Source: an uncultured Oscillospiraceae bacterium
Lineage (GTDB): Bacteria > Bacillota > Clostridia > Oscillospirales > Acutalibacteraceae
DNA: 9,646 nucleotides
Direction: 5' to 3'
Assembly: GCA_905203795.1 (NCBI GenBank)
Contig: CAJKXG010000032.1
Coordinates: forward strand, 1-9,646
Below are positions 1 to 5,883 of this stretch, in pieces. Below the pieces are notes generated by a model. The model was not told the DNA's origin. It searched no databases and saw nothing but the letters and a program-made list of their open reading frames with translations. A program made the position numbers and the translations under genes. How positions within the stretch are numbered: the first letter of the stretch is position 1; every line of letters begins with the position of its first letter.

Positions 1-552
1 CGCCGCTTTCACTTTGACGGGAGCGGGCGTGTGCGCGACCAGCAGCGCCACATCCTCGCGGGTCGCCCCGCCGACGGAAAAGCCGGTGGAGGTTTTGATG
101 TAATCCGCCCCGCCGCGCGCCACCGCCGCGCACATGCGGATTTTTTCTTCCTCGGTCAGCAGGCAGGTCTCGACGATCACCTTCAGCACCCGTCCGTCGC
201 ACGCCTGCTTCACGGCGGCGATCTCTGCGGCGATGGCGTCATCGTCGCCGTCCTTCACCCAGCCGAGATTGACCACCATGTCGATTTCATCTGCGCCGTT
301 TGCCACCGCGTCCGCCGTTTCCGCGCACTTGGCGGCGGTGGTGGCGTAGCCGTTCGGAAAACCGATGACGGTGCACAGTCGCAGTCGGTCGCCGACATAT
401 GCTTTCGCCTGTGCGACATACGACGGCGGCAGACACACCGACGCGACGCCGAACCGCATCCCCTCGTCGCACAGCGTGCGGATGTCCGCCCAAGTGGCTG
501 TCGGGGAAAGTTGGGTGTGATCCACATGGGACAGAATTTCGGTCAGTTGCAT
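1..552 (-). CDS. deoC: Deoxyribose-phosphate aldolase, 3' end cut by the window edge
   Basis: Class I aldolase that splits 2-deoxyribose-5-phosphate into glyceraldehyde-3-phosphate and acetaldehyde in the cytoplasm, the last step of deoxynucleoside salvage. I translated the minus strand from the ATG at 552-550: 184 codons remain open to position 1, so roughly 35-40 C-terminal residues are missing compared with the usual ~220 of Gram-positive DeoC. Visible family motifs are DHTQLSP near residue 11, VIGFPNGY at 62-69, EIDMVVN at 89-95, KVIVET at 124-129 and YIKTSTG at 151-157. Lys153 is the expected Schiff-base lysine and Lys182 the second active-site lysine, just before the cut. FPNGY replaces the commoner FPLG. 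The start is supported by a purine-rich AAGGAACGGAG (plus positions 561-571), 8 nt upstream. It is divergent from the CotH operon. The assignment is very secure; only the C terminus is unseen. Confidence 0.96.
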   Translation of the reverse strand, partial: MQLTEILSHVDHTQLSPTATWADIRTLCDEGMRFGVASVCLPPSYVAQAKAYVGDRLRLCTVIGFPNGYATTAAKCAETADAVANGADEIDMVVNLGWVKDGDDDAIAAEIAAVKQACDGRVLKVIVETCLLTEEEKIRMCAAVARGGADYIKTSTGFSVGGATREDVALLVAHTPAPVKVKAA

Positions 553-603
553 GAAAATCGCTCCGTTCCTTATAAAATGTGTCGTATGCACGGAAATACC
601 CGC

Positions 604-616
604 ATAGAACTTCTAT
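604..616. promoter_or_regulatory. Palindrome at the deoC transcription start, possible operator
   Basis: ATAGAA and TTCTAT form a perfect 6-bp inverted repeat around a single central base. It lies about where the deoC transcript should begin (predicted start near 616), a position suited to a repressor. I cannot assign a regulator. A deoxynucleoside-responsive repressor of the DeoR type would fit the gene, but the site is short and could be chance. Confidence 0.3.
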
Positions 617-622
617 AAATGC

Positions 623-652
623 AGTATACCACGCGTTTGGGGAAAAAGGCAA
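623..652 (-). promoter_or_regulatory. Probable sigma-A promoter of deoC
   Basis: Read on the minus strand, a -35 box TTGCCT (652-647) is followed after 18 nt by a -10 box TATACT (628-623). They match the consensus at 4/6 and 5/6 positions. The predicted start near 616 gives a leader of about 64 nt before the deoC ATG at 552. Confidence 0.55.
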
Positions 653-736
653 GATTTGTATGCGGGCGGCAGCGGCGATCCGCCTGCCAAACCGTCAAAA
701 TCGCACAAAAAGTCATCAAAATAAGTATATTTCCTA

Positions 737-766
737 TTGACAGCGCCAAAGTGTTTATGATATGAT
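737..766 (+). promoter_or_regulatory. Strong sigma-A promoter of the CotH-VTC-DUF4956 operon
   Basis: A perfect TTGACA at 737-742 is followed after 18 nt by TATGAT at 761-766 (5/6). The -10 is doubled as TATGATATGAT, but only the second copy has usable spacing. Transcription should start near 773, leaving a leader of about 150 nt before the ATG at 922. This is one of the best promoters in the window. Confidence 0.7.
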
Positions 767-802
767 AACGGTACATTTTGGCAGAACATGAAAATCGGTA
801 CA

Positions 803-856
803 AGTGACGGAACCTGCTCACGGGCTGTCGTTCTGATAAGGAACGGCGGCGTCATT
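803..856 (+). ncRNA. Candidate structured leader element (three-way junction), class unknown
   Basis: This stretch lies inside the predicted 5' leader of the CotH operon. By hand it folds as follows. P1 pairs 803-809 with 850-856, with core TGACG/CGTCA. P2 is 813-816 with 821-824 and loop CTCA. P3 is 825-833 with 841-849, about 9 bp including G-U pairs, with a 7-nt loop TGATAAG. P2, P3 and P1 abut with almost no linker apart from GAA at 810-812. I could not match it to a riboswitch class I know: the conserved cores of c-di-GMP-I, purine and fluoride classes are absent. Any GC-rich sequence can fold, so without covariation this is only a candidate. Confidence 0.3.
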
Positions 857-890
857 ATTTATTAAGGATTATATTTATTGCACTGCACAT

Positions 891-918
891 GTGGCTGATA
901 GCCGAAAGGAGTGGCTGA
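891..918 (+). promoter_or_regulatory. Possible switch around the CotH ribosome binding site
   Basis: The octamer GTGGCTGA occurs at 891-898 and again at 911-918. Between the copies lie AGCC (900-903) and the Shine-Dalgarno sequence GAAAGGAG (904-911). AGCC can pair with GGCT of the first copy (893-896), which leaves the Shine-Dalgarno free. It can instead pair with GGCT of the second copy (913-916), which puts the Shine-Dalgarno in a 9-nt loop. The two hairpins exclude each other, as in a translational expression platform. Each stem has only 4 bp, so stability is doubtful. Confidence 0.3.
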
Positions 919-921
919 CGA

Positions 922-2949
922 ATGCAGCGATGGATAGCCTGTTTTCTGATCGTGGCGATGCTGACGGGGCTGACCGCGTGCGGCGGCGGCGGAACAAGCT
1001 CGACGCCTGCTCCGACCGGCAGCACGACTGCCTCCGAAGGCGGGGATACGACCGCATCGGCGGCGGATACGACTACCGCGACGGAGGAGACCGGTACGCC
1101 CGTGACCAATGAAAGCGGCGAGACCGTGACCGATCCGCAGGGCAGCATCGTGACCAATCCGCCCGCGACGACTGCGTCCGGCAGCACTGCTTCCCCCACG
1201 TCCGGCGGGGTGACGACCGCCGCGCCGACCAAAACACCGAATACCACCGGGCAGAATACCACCCATACGCCCGATCGGACAAATCCCACCTCCGTGCCGG
1301 ATACACCGACGCCCCCGAAGGATGTGTATCAGGGCATTGTGCCGAGCAGCGCGCAGGCGGGCACGTCCTTTGCCAATATCAGCAAAGCACCCGCCGATAA
1401 AGCCGTTACCGTGACGAACAGTACCAAGCAGTTCGGACGGTTTCTGATCACGACGGCGGATAACGCGGGGCTGCCGTTCAATGTCGCGTGCTATGTGAAC
1501 GACAGCACGGTTTCGGCGGTGCTGCCCGCAGGCACAGATCTGTCCCGCATCAAAGTGAATTTCACGTATTACGGTGCGAAAGTGCTGTATAACGGCGCGG
1601 AAGCGGTGTCGCGGCAGACGGTGTTCAATTTCACCAAGCCGGTAACGCTGACGCTGCAAGCCAAGGACGGTTCGACCAAGGCTGTCACTGTCACCATCGA
1701 AACGCTGCATACCGGATTGCCTTCGGTCAGCCTCGCCACTGACAATTACGCGGCGATCACCTCCAAGACGGAGTATATCGGCATGGGACTGTACGTGGGC
1801 GGCGGCGATAAGAGCGTTTGCTCCTACGCGGCGACGACGGCGGTGCGCACCACCGGCTCGGTCAAGGGTCGCGGCAACACCACATGGGTGTTTGACAAAA
1901 AGGGCTATACTGTCCGGCTGGACACGCAAAAGGCGCTGCTGGACATGGGCGCGTCCAAGGATTGGGTGCTGTTGGCGCTGCATCAGGATAAATCGCTGCT
2001 GCGCAACTATACCGCCGCCTATTTGTCCGAGCAGTTGGGTCTGCCGTACACGATGAAGGTGCGGCCGGTGGATATGTGGCTGAACGGCAGTTATGTCGGC
2101 ACGTACGCGCTGGTCGAGAAGATCGAGTTGGAGGAATCGCGCGTCAACATCACGAAGTTTGATCCTGCCGCCGCGGTCAACAAGGTCGGCTACATACTGG
2201 AGTTTGACGCTCATATCAACGACGTCCCCGCTTCGCAAAAGAACGCGTGGAAACCGATCGGCAAGGGCTATTATGATTCCGTGGAAAACGAGACGTTTAT
2301 CCATCTGACCACCATCGGCGATTACTGGATCATCATCCGGCAGCCGGCGGCAAAGAATCTGAAGGCGGAGCATGTCAACTACATCTACGCTGTGCTGGAG
2401 AATGCGATGAAAGCGCTCAAATCCGGCAAATACAGCGATATGGCCGCCTATCTGGATGTGGATTCGTTCGCCAAATGGTACGTGCTGGAAGAATTGATGA
2501 ACAACCCCGACGCGGCGATGAAGAGCAGTGTGTACATGTATCTCGATGTCGGCGGCAAGCTGACGATGGGTCCCGTGTGGGATTTCGACACCTCCTCCGG
2601 CAACAGCAATGCGTCCGCGAGCACATCGGCGCATCCGTTGTATGACAGCGCCAACGGCTGGTTCTCCTATCTGTTCAAGTGCAGCGAGGCACGGGCCATG
2701 GTCAAGACCAACTGGAACAAGCTGCACGGCATCGTGAACAATGTCGGCAGCATGATCGACCGCTCGGCGAATATGCTGGAGGCTTCGGCGGAGCTGAACT
2801 TCAAGCGCTGGAACATTCTGAATAAGGCGGTGGGCAGCAACCCGACCGCCGTGGTACAGGCGAACACCTATGCCAAGCAGGTGGCGCTGCTCAAAGAGTA
2901 TCTGTCCGCGCGCAACGGGGCGTTGAACACGTTTATCAGCGGACTGTAA
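922..2949 (+). CDS. CotH-kinase family lipoprotein with Thr-rich stalk
   Basis: Secreted, membrane-anchored relative of the CotH spore-coat protein kinases (675 aa). Residues 1-20 are a lipoprotein signal peptide: a hydrophobic core ends in the lipobox LTAC, with Cys20 as lipidation site. Residues 21-133 are a low-complexity Thr/Ser/Gly/Pro stalk suited to spanning the cell wall. About 150-263 is a small beta-sandwich-like domain ending in a FNFTKPVTLTLQAKDGSTK-type strand pattern common in surface proteins. The CotH domain fills about 265-660. Its hallmarks are KGRGNTTW (315-322), KDWVLLAL (346-353), a DMWLNGSYVGTYALVEK-type segment, and GPVWDFD with Asp554 and Asp556 as probable metal ligands. 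The start is chosen from GAAAGGAG at 904-911, 10 nt upstream, and the signal peptide. It is the first gene of the operon; VTC and DUF4956 genes follow. Kinase activity and substrate are inferred; the donor outside the membrane is unclear. Confidence 0.9.
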   Translation: MQRWIACFLIVAMLTGLTACGGGGTSSTPAPTGSTTASEGGDTTASAADTTTATEETGTPVTNESGETVTDPQGSIVTNPPATTASGSTASPTSGGVTTAAPTKTPNTTGQNTTHTPDRTNPTSVPDTPTPPKDVYQGIVPSSAQAGTSFANISKAPADKAVTVTNSTKQFGRFLITTADNAGLPFNVACYVNDSTVSAVLPAGTDLSRIKVNFTYYGAKVLYNGAEAVSRQTVFNFTKPVTLTLQAKDGSTKAVTVTIETLHTGLPSVSLATDNYAAITSKTEYIGMGLYVGGGDKSVCSYAATTAVRTTGSVKGRGNTTWVFDKKGYTVRLDTQKALLDMGASKDWVLLALHQDKSLLRNYTAAYLSEQLGLPYTMKVRPVDMWLNGSYVGTYALVEKIELEESRVNITKFDPAAAVNKVGYILEFDAHINDVPASQKNAWKPIGKGYYDSVENETFIHLTTIGDYWIIIRQPAAKNLKAEHVNYIYAVLENAMKALKSGKYSDMAAYLDVDSFAKWYVLEELMNNPDAAMKSSVYMYLDVGGKLTMGPVWDFDTSSGNSNASASTSAHPLYDSANGWFSYLFKCSEARAMVKTNWNKLHGIVNNVGSMIDRSANMLEASAELNFKRWNILNKAVGSNPTAVVQANTYAKQVALLKEYLSARNGALNTFISGL

Positions 2950-2990
2950 CATCGGCAAATTCTTTTCGGAAAGGAGGACACGGCTGCTCC

Positions 2991-3725
2991 ATGAGTCAGG
3001 TATTCAATCGCTACGAGAAAAAATATTTGCTGGACGAGGACACCTACCACCGCGTGCAGGAACGACTGGCGGGGCATATGGTGGCGGATAAATTCGGCGA
3101 CGGTGACGGCAGCTATGTCATCCACAATCTGTATCTGGACACCGACGATGACTGGTTTATCCGCGATTCACTCCAGCATCCGCGTTATAAAGAAAAATTG
3201 CGGCTGCGCTGTTACGGCGAACTGGACAATCGTTCCCCTATTTATTTTGAGATCAAAAAAAAGGTCAATCGGCGGGTGAATAAGCGCCGCGTCATCCTGA
3301 CCATGCCGGAGATCATGACGTTTATCGAGACGCATCAACCGCCGGCGGATTCGGATCAGAACGAGCAGGTGCTGAAAGAGATCGCCTACATACTGGATGG
3401 CAAAAGTCCGTATCCCAAGGTTATGCTGTCGTATGACCGCAAGGCGTATTTTGTGCCGCAGGACAACGATTTGCGCGTCACGTTCGACACCAACATCCGC
3501 GCCCGCCGCACCGAGCTGGACTTCGATCACGAGTCCTACGGGCGGCTGGTACTGCCGCCGAAAAAGTACATTATGGAAGTGAAGTTCGGGTACGCCTATC
3601 CCCTGTGGCTGGCGCGTGTGTTCTCCGAACTGGGCTTGTCCCGCATCAATTATTCCAAATACGGCAACGAATACCGGCAGTATCTGCACAATCGGTATTT
3701 ATACGGTGATTATTCGCCGCGATAA
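2991..3725 (+). CDS. VTC-domain protein, probable polyphosphate polymerase fold
   Basis: Soluble 244-aa protein of the VTC family, the tunnel-shaped fold of the yeast Vtc4 catalytic domain that polymerises phosphate from ATP. The expected basic tunnel residues and acidic metal ligands are visible in order: RYEKKY (7-12), KLRLRCYG (69-76), EIKKK (87-91), KRR (98-100), SYDRKAY (147-153), FDTNIRAR (165-172), MEVKF (195-199) and YSKYGNEY (221-228). It has no signal peptide, transmembrane segment or SPX domain, so the catalytic domain stands alone in the cytoplasm and would need a partner to act at the membrane. It sits 41 bp after the CotH gene and 20 bp before DUF4956, so the three are co-transcribed. 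AAGGAGG at 2971-2977 lies 13 nt from the ATG, rather far, but no better start is in frame. Family membership is secure. The actual polymer (polyphosphate or another phosphate-linked product) is not proven for bacterial stand-alone members. Confidence 0.92.
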   Translation: MSQVFNRYEKKYLLDEDTYHRVQERLAGHMVADKFGDGDGSYVIHNLYLDTDDDWFIRDSLQHPRYKEKLRLRCYGELDNRSPIYFEIKKKVNRRVNKRRVILTMPEIMTFIETHQPPADSDQNEQVLKEIAYILDGKSPYPKVMLSYDRKAYFVPQDNDLRVTFDTNIRARRTELDFDHESYGRLVLPPKKYIMEVKFGYAYPLWLARVFSELGLSRINYSKYGNEYRQYLHNRYLYGDYSPR

Positions 3726-3745
3726 TCAAAGGAGGATTTTTATTC

Positions 3746-4501
3746 ATGCTGTTCCAAGTTATTTCCGCATTGTTTTCTCTTTCCCCCACGACCACCGGCG
3801 ATCTGGCAGATTTCACCAATCCCACGCCTGCGACGGATGTCCTGACCGAGCATCCCTTTATGGCGTTTCTGGTGGTAGCGGTGTTCTGTCTCATTTTCGG
3901 CGCAATCGTGGCGCTTGTCTATGCCCGCACACAGCGCGATGAGCCGCTGTCCACCAACTTTGTGCTGACGTTGTCGGCGTTGCCCATGGTCATTGCCATT
4001 TTGGTGATGCTGGTCAGCGACAACATCGCCCGCGCGTTCAGCTTAGCGGGCATCTTTGCGCTGGTACGTTTCCGCAGTGTCCAAAGCGATCCGAAGGATC
4101 TGACCTCCGTGCTGTTCTGCATGGCGATCGGTCTGGCGGGCGGTCTGAAGCTGCTCGCGTACAGTGCATGCGGCGTGGTGCTGTTTGCCGTGCTTATGAT
4201 CGCCGCGTGGCTGCTGAAAGGCATAGGCGGCAGCAGCCGTACCCGTTGCCGCATCAAGATCACGGTGCCGGAGAATATGTGCTGGGAGGACACCTTCAAC
4301 GAGGTGTTGGAAAAGTACACCAAAAAGTGCGTGCTGGCGCGCATCAAGACGGTGGAGCTCGGTTCGTTCTTTGAACTGGCGTATGATGTGACACTGCGCC
4401 CGGATGTCGATGAAAAAGCGATGATCGACGAGCTGCGGCAGCGCAACGGCAATCTCACGATTCTGGTGAACAAACAGCCGGATTACGCCTATGGCGCGTA
4501 A
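3746..4501 (+). CDS. DUF4956 membrane protein
   Basis: Polytopic membrane protein of 251 aa of unknown function. Hydrophobic segments lie at about 39-60, 72-90, 97-107 with 118-135, and 138-159. Between the second and third is the family signature AGIFALVRFRS (101-111) followed by DPKDLTSVLF. After about residue 165 comes a soluble alpha/beta tail of about 85 residues, probably cytoplasmic, that begins RCRIKITVPE. AAAGGAGG at 3728-3735, 10 nt upstream, fixes the start. It is the last gene of the operon; a terminator begins 20 bp after its stop. DUF4956 genes commonly neighbour VTC-domain and CotH genes. I infer that it could give the soluble VTC protein a membrane platform or polymer exit path, by analogy with the transmembrane part of eukaryotic VTC subunits, but nothing in the sequence proves transport. 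Unlike the CotH gene it does use a TTA leucine codon. Confidence 0.88.
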   Translation: MLFQVISALFSLSPTTTGDLADFTNPTPATDVLTEHPFMAFLVVAVFCLIFGAIVALVYARTQRDEPLSTNFVLTLSALPMVIAILVMLVSDNIARAFSLAGIFALVRFRSVQSDPKDLTSVLFCMAIGLAGGLKLLAYSACGVVLFAVLMIAAWLLKGIGGSSRTRCRIKITVPENMCWEDTFNEVLEKYTKKCVLARIKTVELGSFFELAYDVTLRPDVDEKAMIDELRQRNGNLTILVNKQPDYAYGA

Positions 4502-4521
4502 CAGGCAGAAATAAAGAAAAT

Positions 4522-4561
4522 AAAATCCGCGGACACCCAGTTGGGTTTCCGCGGATTTTTT
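4522..4561 (+). terminator. Rho-independent terminator of the CotH-VTC-DUF4956 operon
   Basis: Arms 4522-4533 and 4548-4559 pair perfectly over 12 bp (core ATCCGCGGA/TCCGCGGAT). After one mismatch an inner ACCC/GGGT stem with a 4-nt loop continues the hairpin. The 3' arm runs into six T residues (4556-4561). The stem is nearly symmetric with an A-run on the other side, but no converging gene lies downstream. Confidence 0.92.
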
Positions 4562-4618
4562 GGCATTTCGCTCTTATCCGCACAGATATTTGTGAGTAGT
4601 GGATAGTGTTTTTGCGGA

Positions 4619-4641
4619 AAGCGGCGGAAAAATCTCCGCTT
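4619..4641. repeat. Inverted repeat upstream of the PRPP-NAD unit promoter
   Basis: AAGCGG and CCGCTT are perfect 6-bp inverted arms separated by 11-12 bases. The site ends about 6 nt before the -35 box at 4648, where an activator or repressor could bind. I do not recognise it as a known NAD-regulator operator. The rest of 4562-4618 shows nothing. Confidence 0.25.
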
Positions 4642-4647
4642 GTGCCC

Positions 4648-4677
4648 TTTACATGGTCAGGGAAGTTGTGCTACAAT
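4648..4677 (+). promoter_or_regulatory. Probable sigma-A promoter of the PRPP-NAD-flavodiiron unit
   Basis: TTTACA at 4648-4653 (5/6) and TACAAT at 4672-4677 (5/6) are separated by 18 nt. The predicted start near 4684 gives an AT-rich leader of only about 26 nt to the next gene, leaving no room for a riboswitch. Confidence 0.65.
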
Positions 4678-4709
4678 AAACATGTATGTAAAAATGTAAA
4701 AAGGGGACG

Positions 4710-5864
4710 ATGGGCTTGTCAGAAAAAATTACCAGCGAGAATATTTTTCATCTGGAAAATCGGGTCGCACCGCTGAAACTCATCCCGCTGCAAAGCAGTC
4801 GGGAACTGACCGAAAAGATCGACCACTATTTGGTCAACTGGGCGGCGGGCAGCTTTTACGCAGAGGATACGTTTATCGTGGAATCCGAGTGTCCGCGGTT
4901 TTCCTCCGGAGACGGCAAGGGCATCATCAAATCCAGCATCCGCGGCGACGATTTGTATATCATCGTGGATGTCGGCAACTATGACTGCACGTATAAAATG
5001 TTCGGTCGCAAGAACGCCATGTCGCCCGACGACCACTATCAGGATCTCAAACGCGTGATCCAGGCGACCAGCGGCAAAGCCCACCGCATCAACGTCATCA
5101 TGCCGATTTTGTACGGCGGTCGTCAGCATCGCCGCAACTATCGCGAATCGCTGGACTGCGCGGTCGCGCTGCAGGAATTGCAGGCGATGGGCGTGTCCAA
5201 TATCGTCACCTTCGACGCGCACGATCCCCGCGTACATAACGCGATTCCGCTGATGGGTTTCGACAACGTGATGCCGTCCTATCAAGTGCTGAAAGCACTG
5301 TTCCATGCCTTCCCCGACATTCAGGAGGATCGCGATCATCTCATGATCGTCAGCCCCGACGAAGGCGCGATGAACCGCAACATGTACTATGCGTCCGTGC
5401 TGGGCGTGGATCTGAGCATGTTCTATAAACGCCGCGATTATTCGCAGGTGGTGAACGGTCGCAACCCCATCGTCGCCCACGAATATCTCGGCAATTCCGC
5501 CGAGGGCAAGGATGTGTTTATCGCCGACGATATCATTTCCTCCGGCGAATCCATGCTGGACATTGCGTATGAGCTGAAAAAACGCCGCGCGAAACGCATT
5601 TTCTGCTACGGCACGTACCCGCTGTTCACCAACGGTCTGGATACTTTTGATAAGGCGTATGAGGACGGCTTGATCACCGGCGTGTTCGGCACCAACCTTA
5701 CCTATCGGTCGCCGGAGCTGTTGTCTCGCCCGTGGTTCTTCGAGGTGGATGTGTCCAAATACATCGCCTATTTCATCGCGGCGCTCAATCACGACATGTC
5801 GGCGAGCATGATTATTGATCCGCATGAGAAGATCAAGCAGTTGCTTGCCGATCGCAAGGGATAA
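4710..5864 (+). CDS. prs: Ribose-phosphate pyrophosphokinase, divergent long type
   Basis: Probable PRPP synthetase, transferring pyrophosphate from ATP to ribose-5-phosphate in the cytoplasm. It is 384 aa, against about 315 for classical Prs. Order of motifs: an N-terminal extension of about 75 residues; IIVDVGNYD (84-92); ATP-loop equivalent YGGRQHRR (135-142, classical YARQDRK); metal/catalytic TFDAHDPRVHN (167-177); SPDEGAMNR (215-223, classical SPDxGGxxR); flexible-loop lysine/arginines YKRRDY (239-244); and the PRPP loop FIADDIISSGES (270-281, classical VDDIIDTGGT). These loops support PRPP synthesis over a simple phosphoribosyltransferase. AAGGGG sits only 3 nt before the ATG at 4710; an in-frame TTG at 4716 would have 9-nt spacing and may be the true start (product two residues shorter). 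nadB begins 19 bp downstream, so its PRPP could feed NadC in the same operon. Family assignment is strong; kinetics may differ from classical Prs. Confidence 0.88.
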   Translation: MGLSEKITSENIFHLENRVAPLKLIPLQSSRELTEKIDHYLVNWAAGSFYAEDTFIVESECPRFSSGDGKGIIKSSIRGDDLYIIVDVGNYDCTYKMFGRKNAMSPDDHYQDLKRVIQATSGKAHRINVIMPILYGGRQHRRNYRESLDCAVALQELQAMGVSNIVTFDAHDPRVHNAIPLMGFDNVMPSYQVLKALFHAFPDIQEDRDHLMIVSPDEGAMNRNMYYASVLGVDLSMFYKRRDYSQVVNGRNPIVAHEYLGNSAEGKDVFIADDIISSGESMLDIAYELKKRRAKRIFCYGTYPLFTNGLDTFDKAYEDGLITGVFGTNLTYRSPELLSRPWFFEVDVSKYIAYFIAALNHDMSASMIIDPHEKIKQLLADRKG

Positions 5865-5883
5865 CAGAAGGAAGTAAAATGGC

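Noticed and set aside
31..618. 195-codon plus-strand frame over the left end
   Set aside because: The minus strand encodes DeoC with both active-site lysines; the plus frame is His/Arg-rich and featureless.
756..761. First TATGAT copy as the -10 box
   Set aside because: It leaves only 13 nt from TTGACA; the second copy at 761-766 has 18 nt.
803..856. Known riboswitch class (c-di-GMP-I, guanidine, purine, fluoride) in the CotH leader
   Set aside because: The conserved core sequences of these classes, as I remember them, are absent. Only an unclassified fold is proposed.
862..2958. 698-codon antisense open frame over the CotH gene
   Set aside because: It is the exact codon-register mirror of a gene with a signal peptide and family motifs. 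The translation is Arg/His-rich without recognisable motifs, and the frame is explained by missing TTA/CTA/TCA codons.
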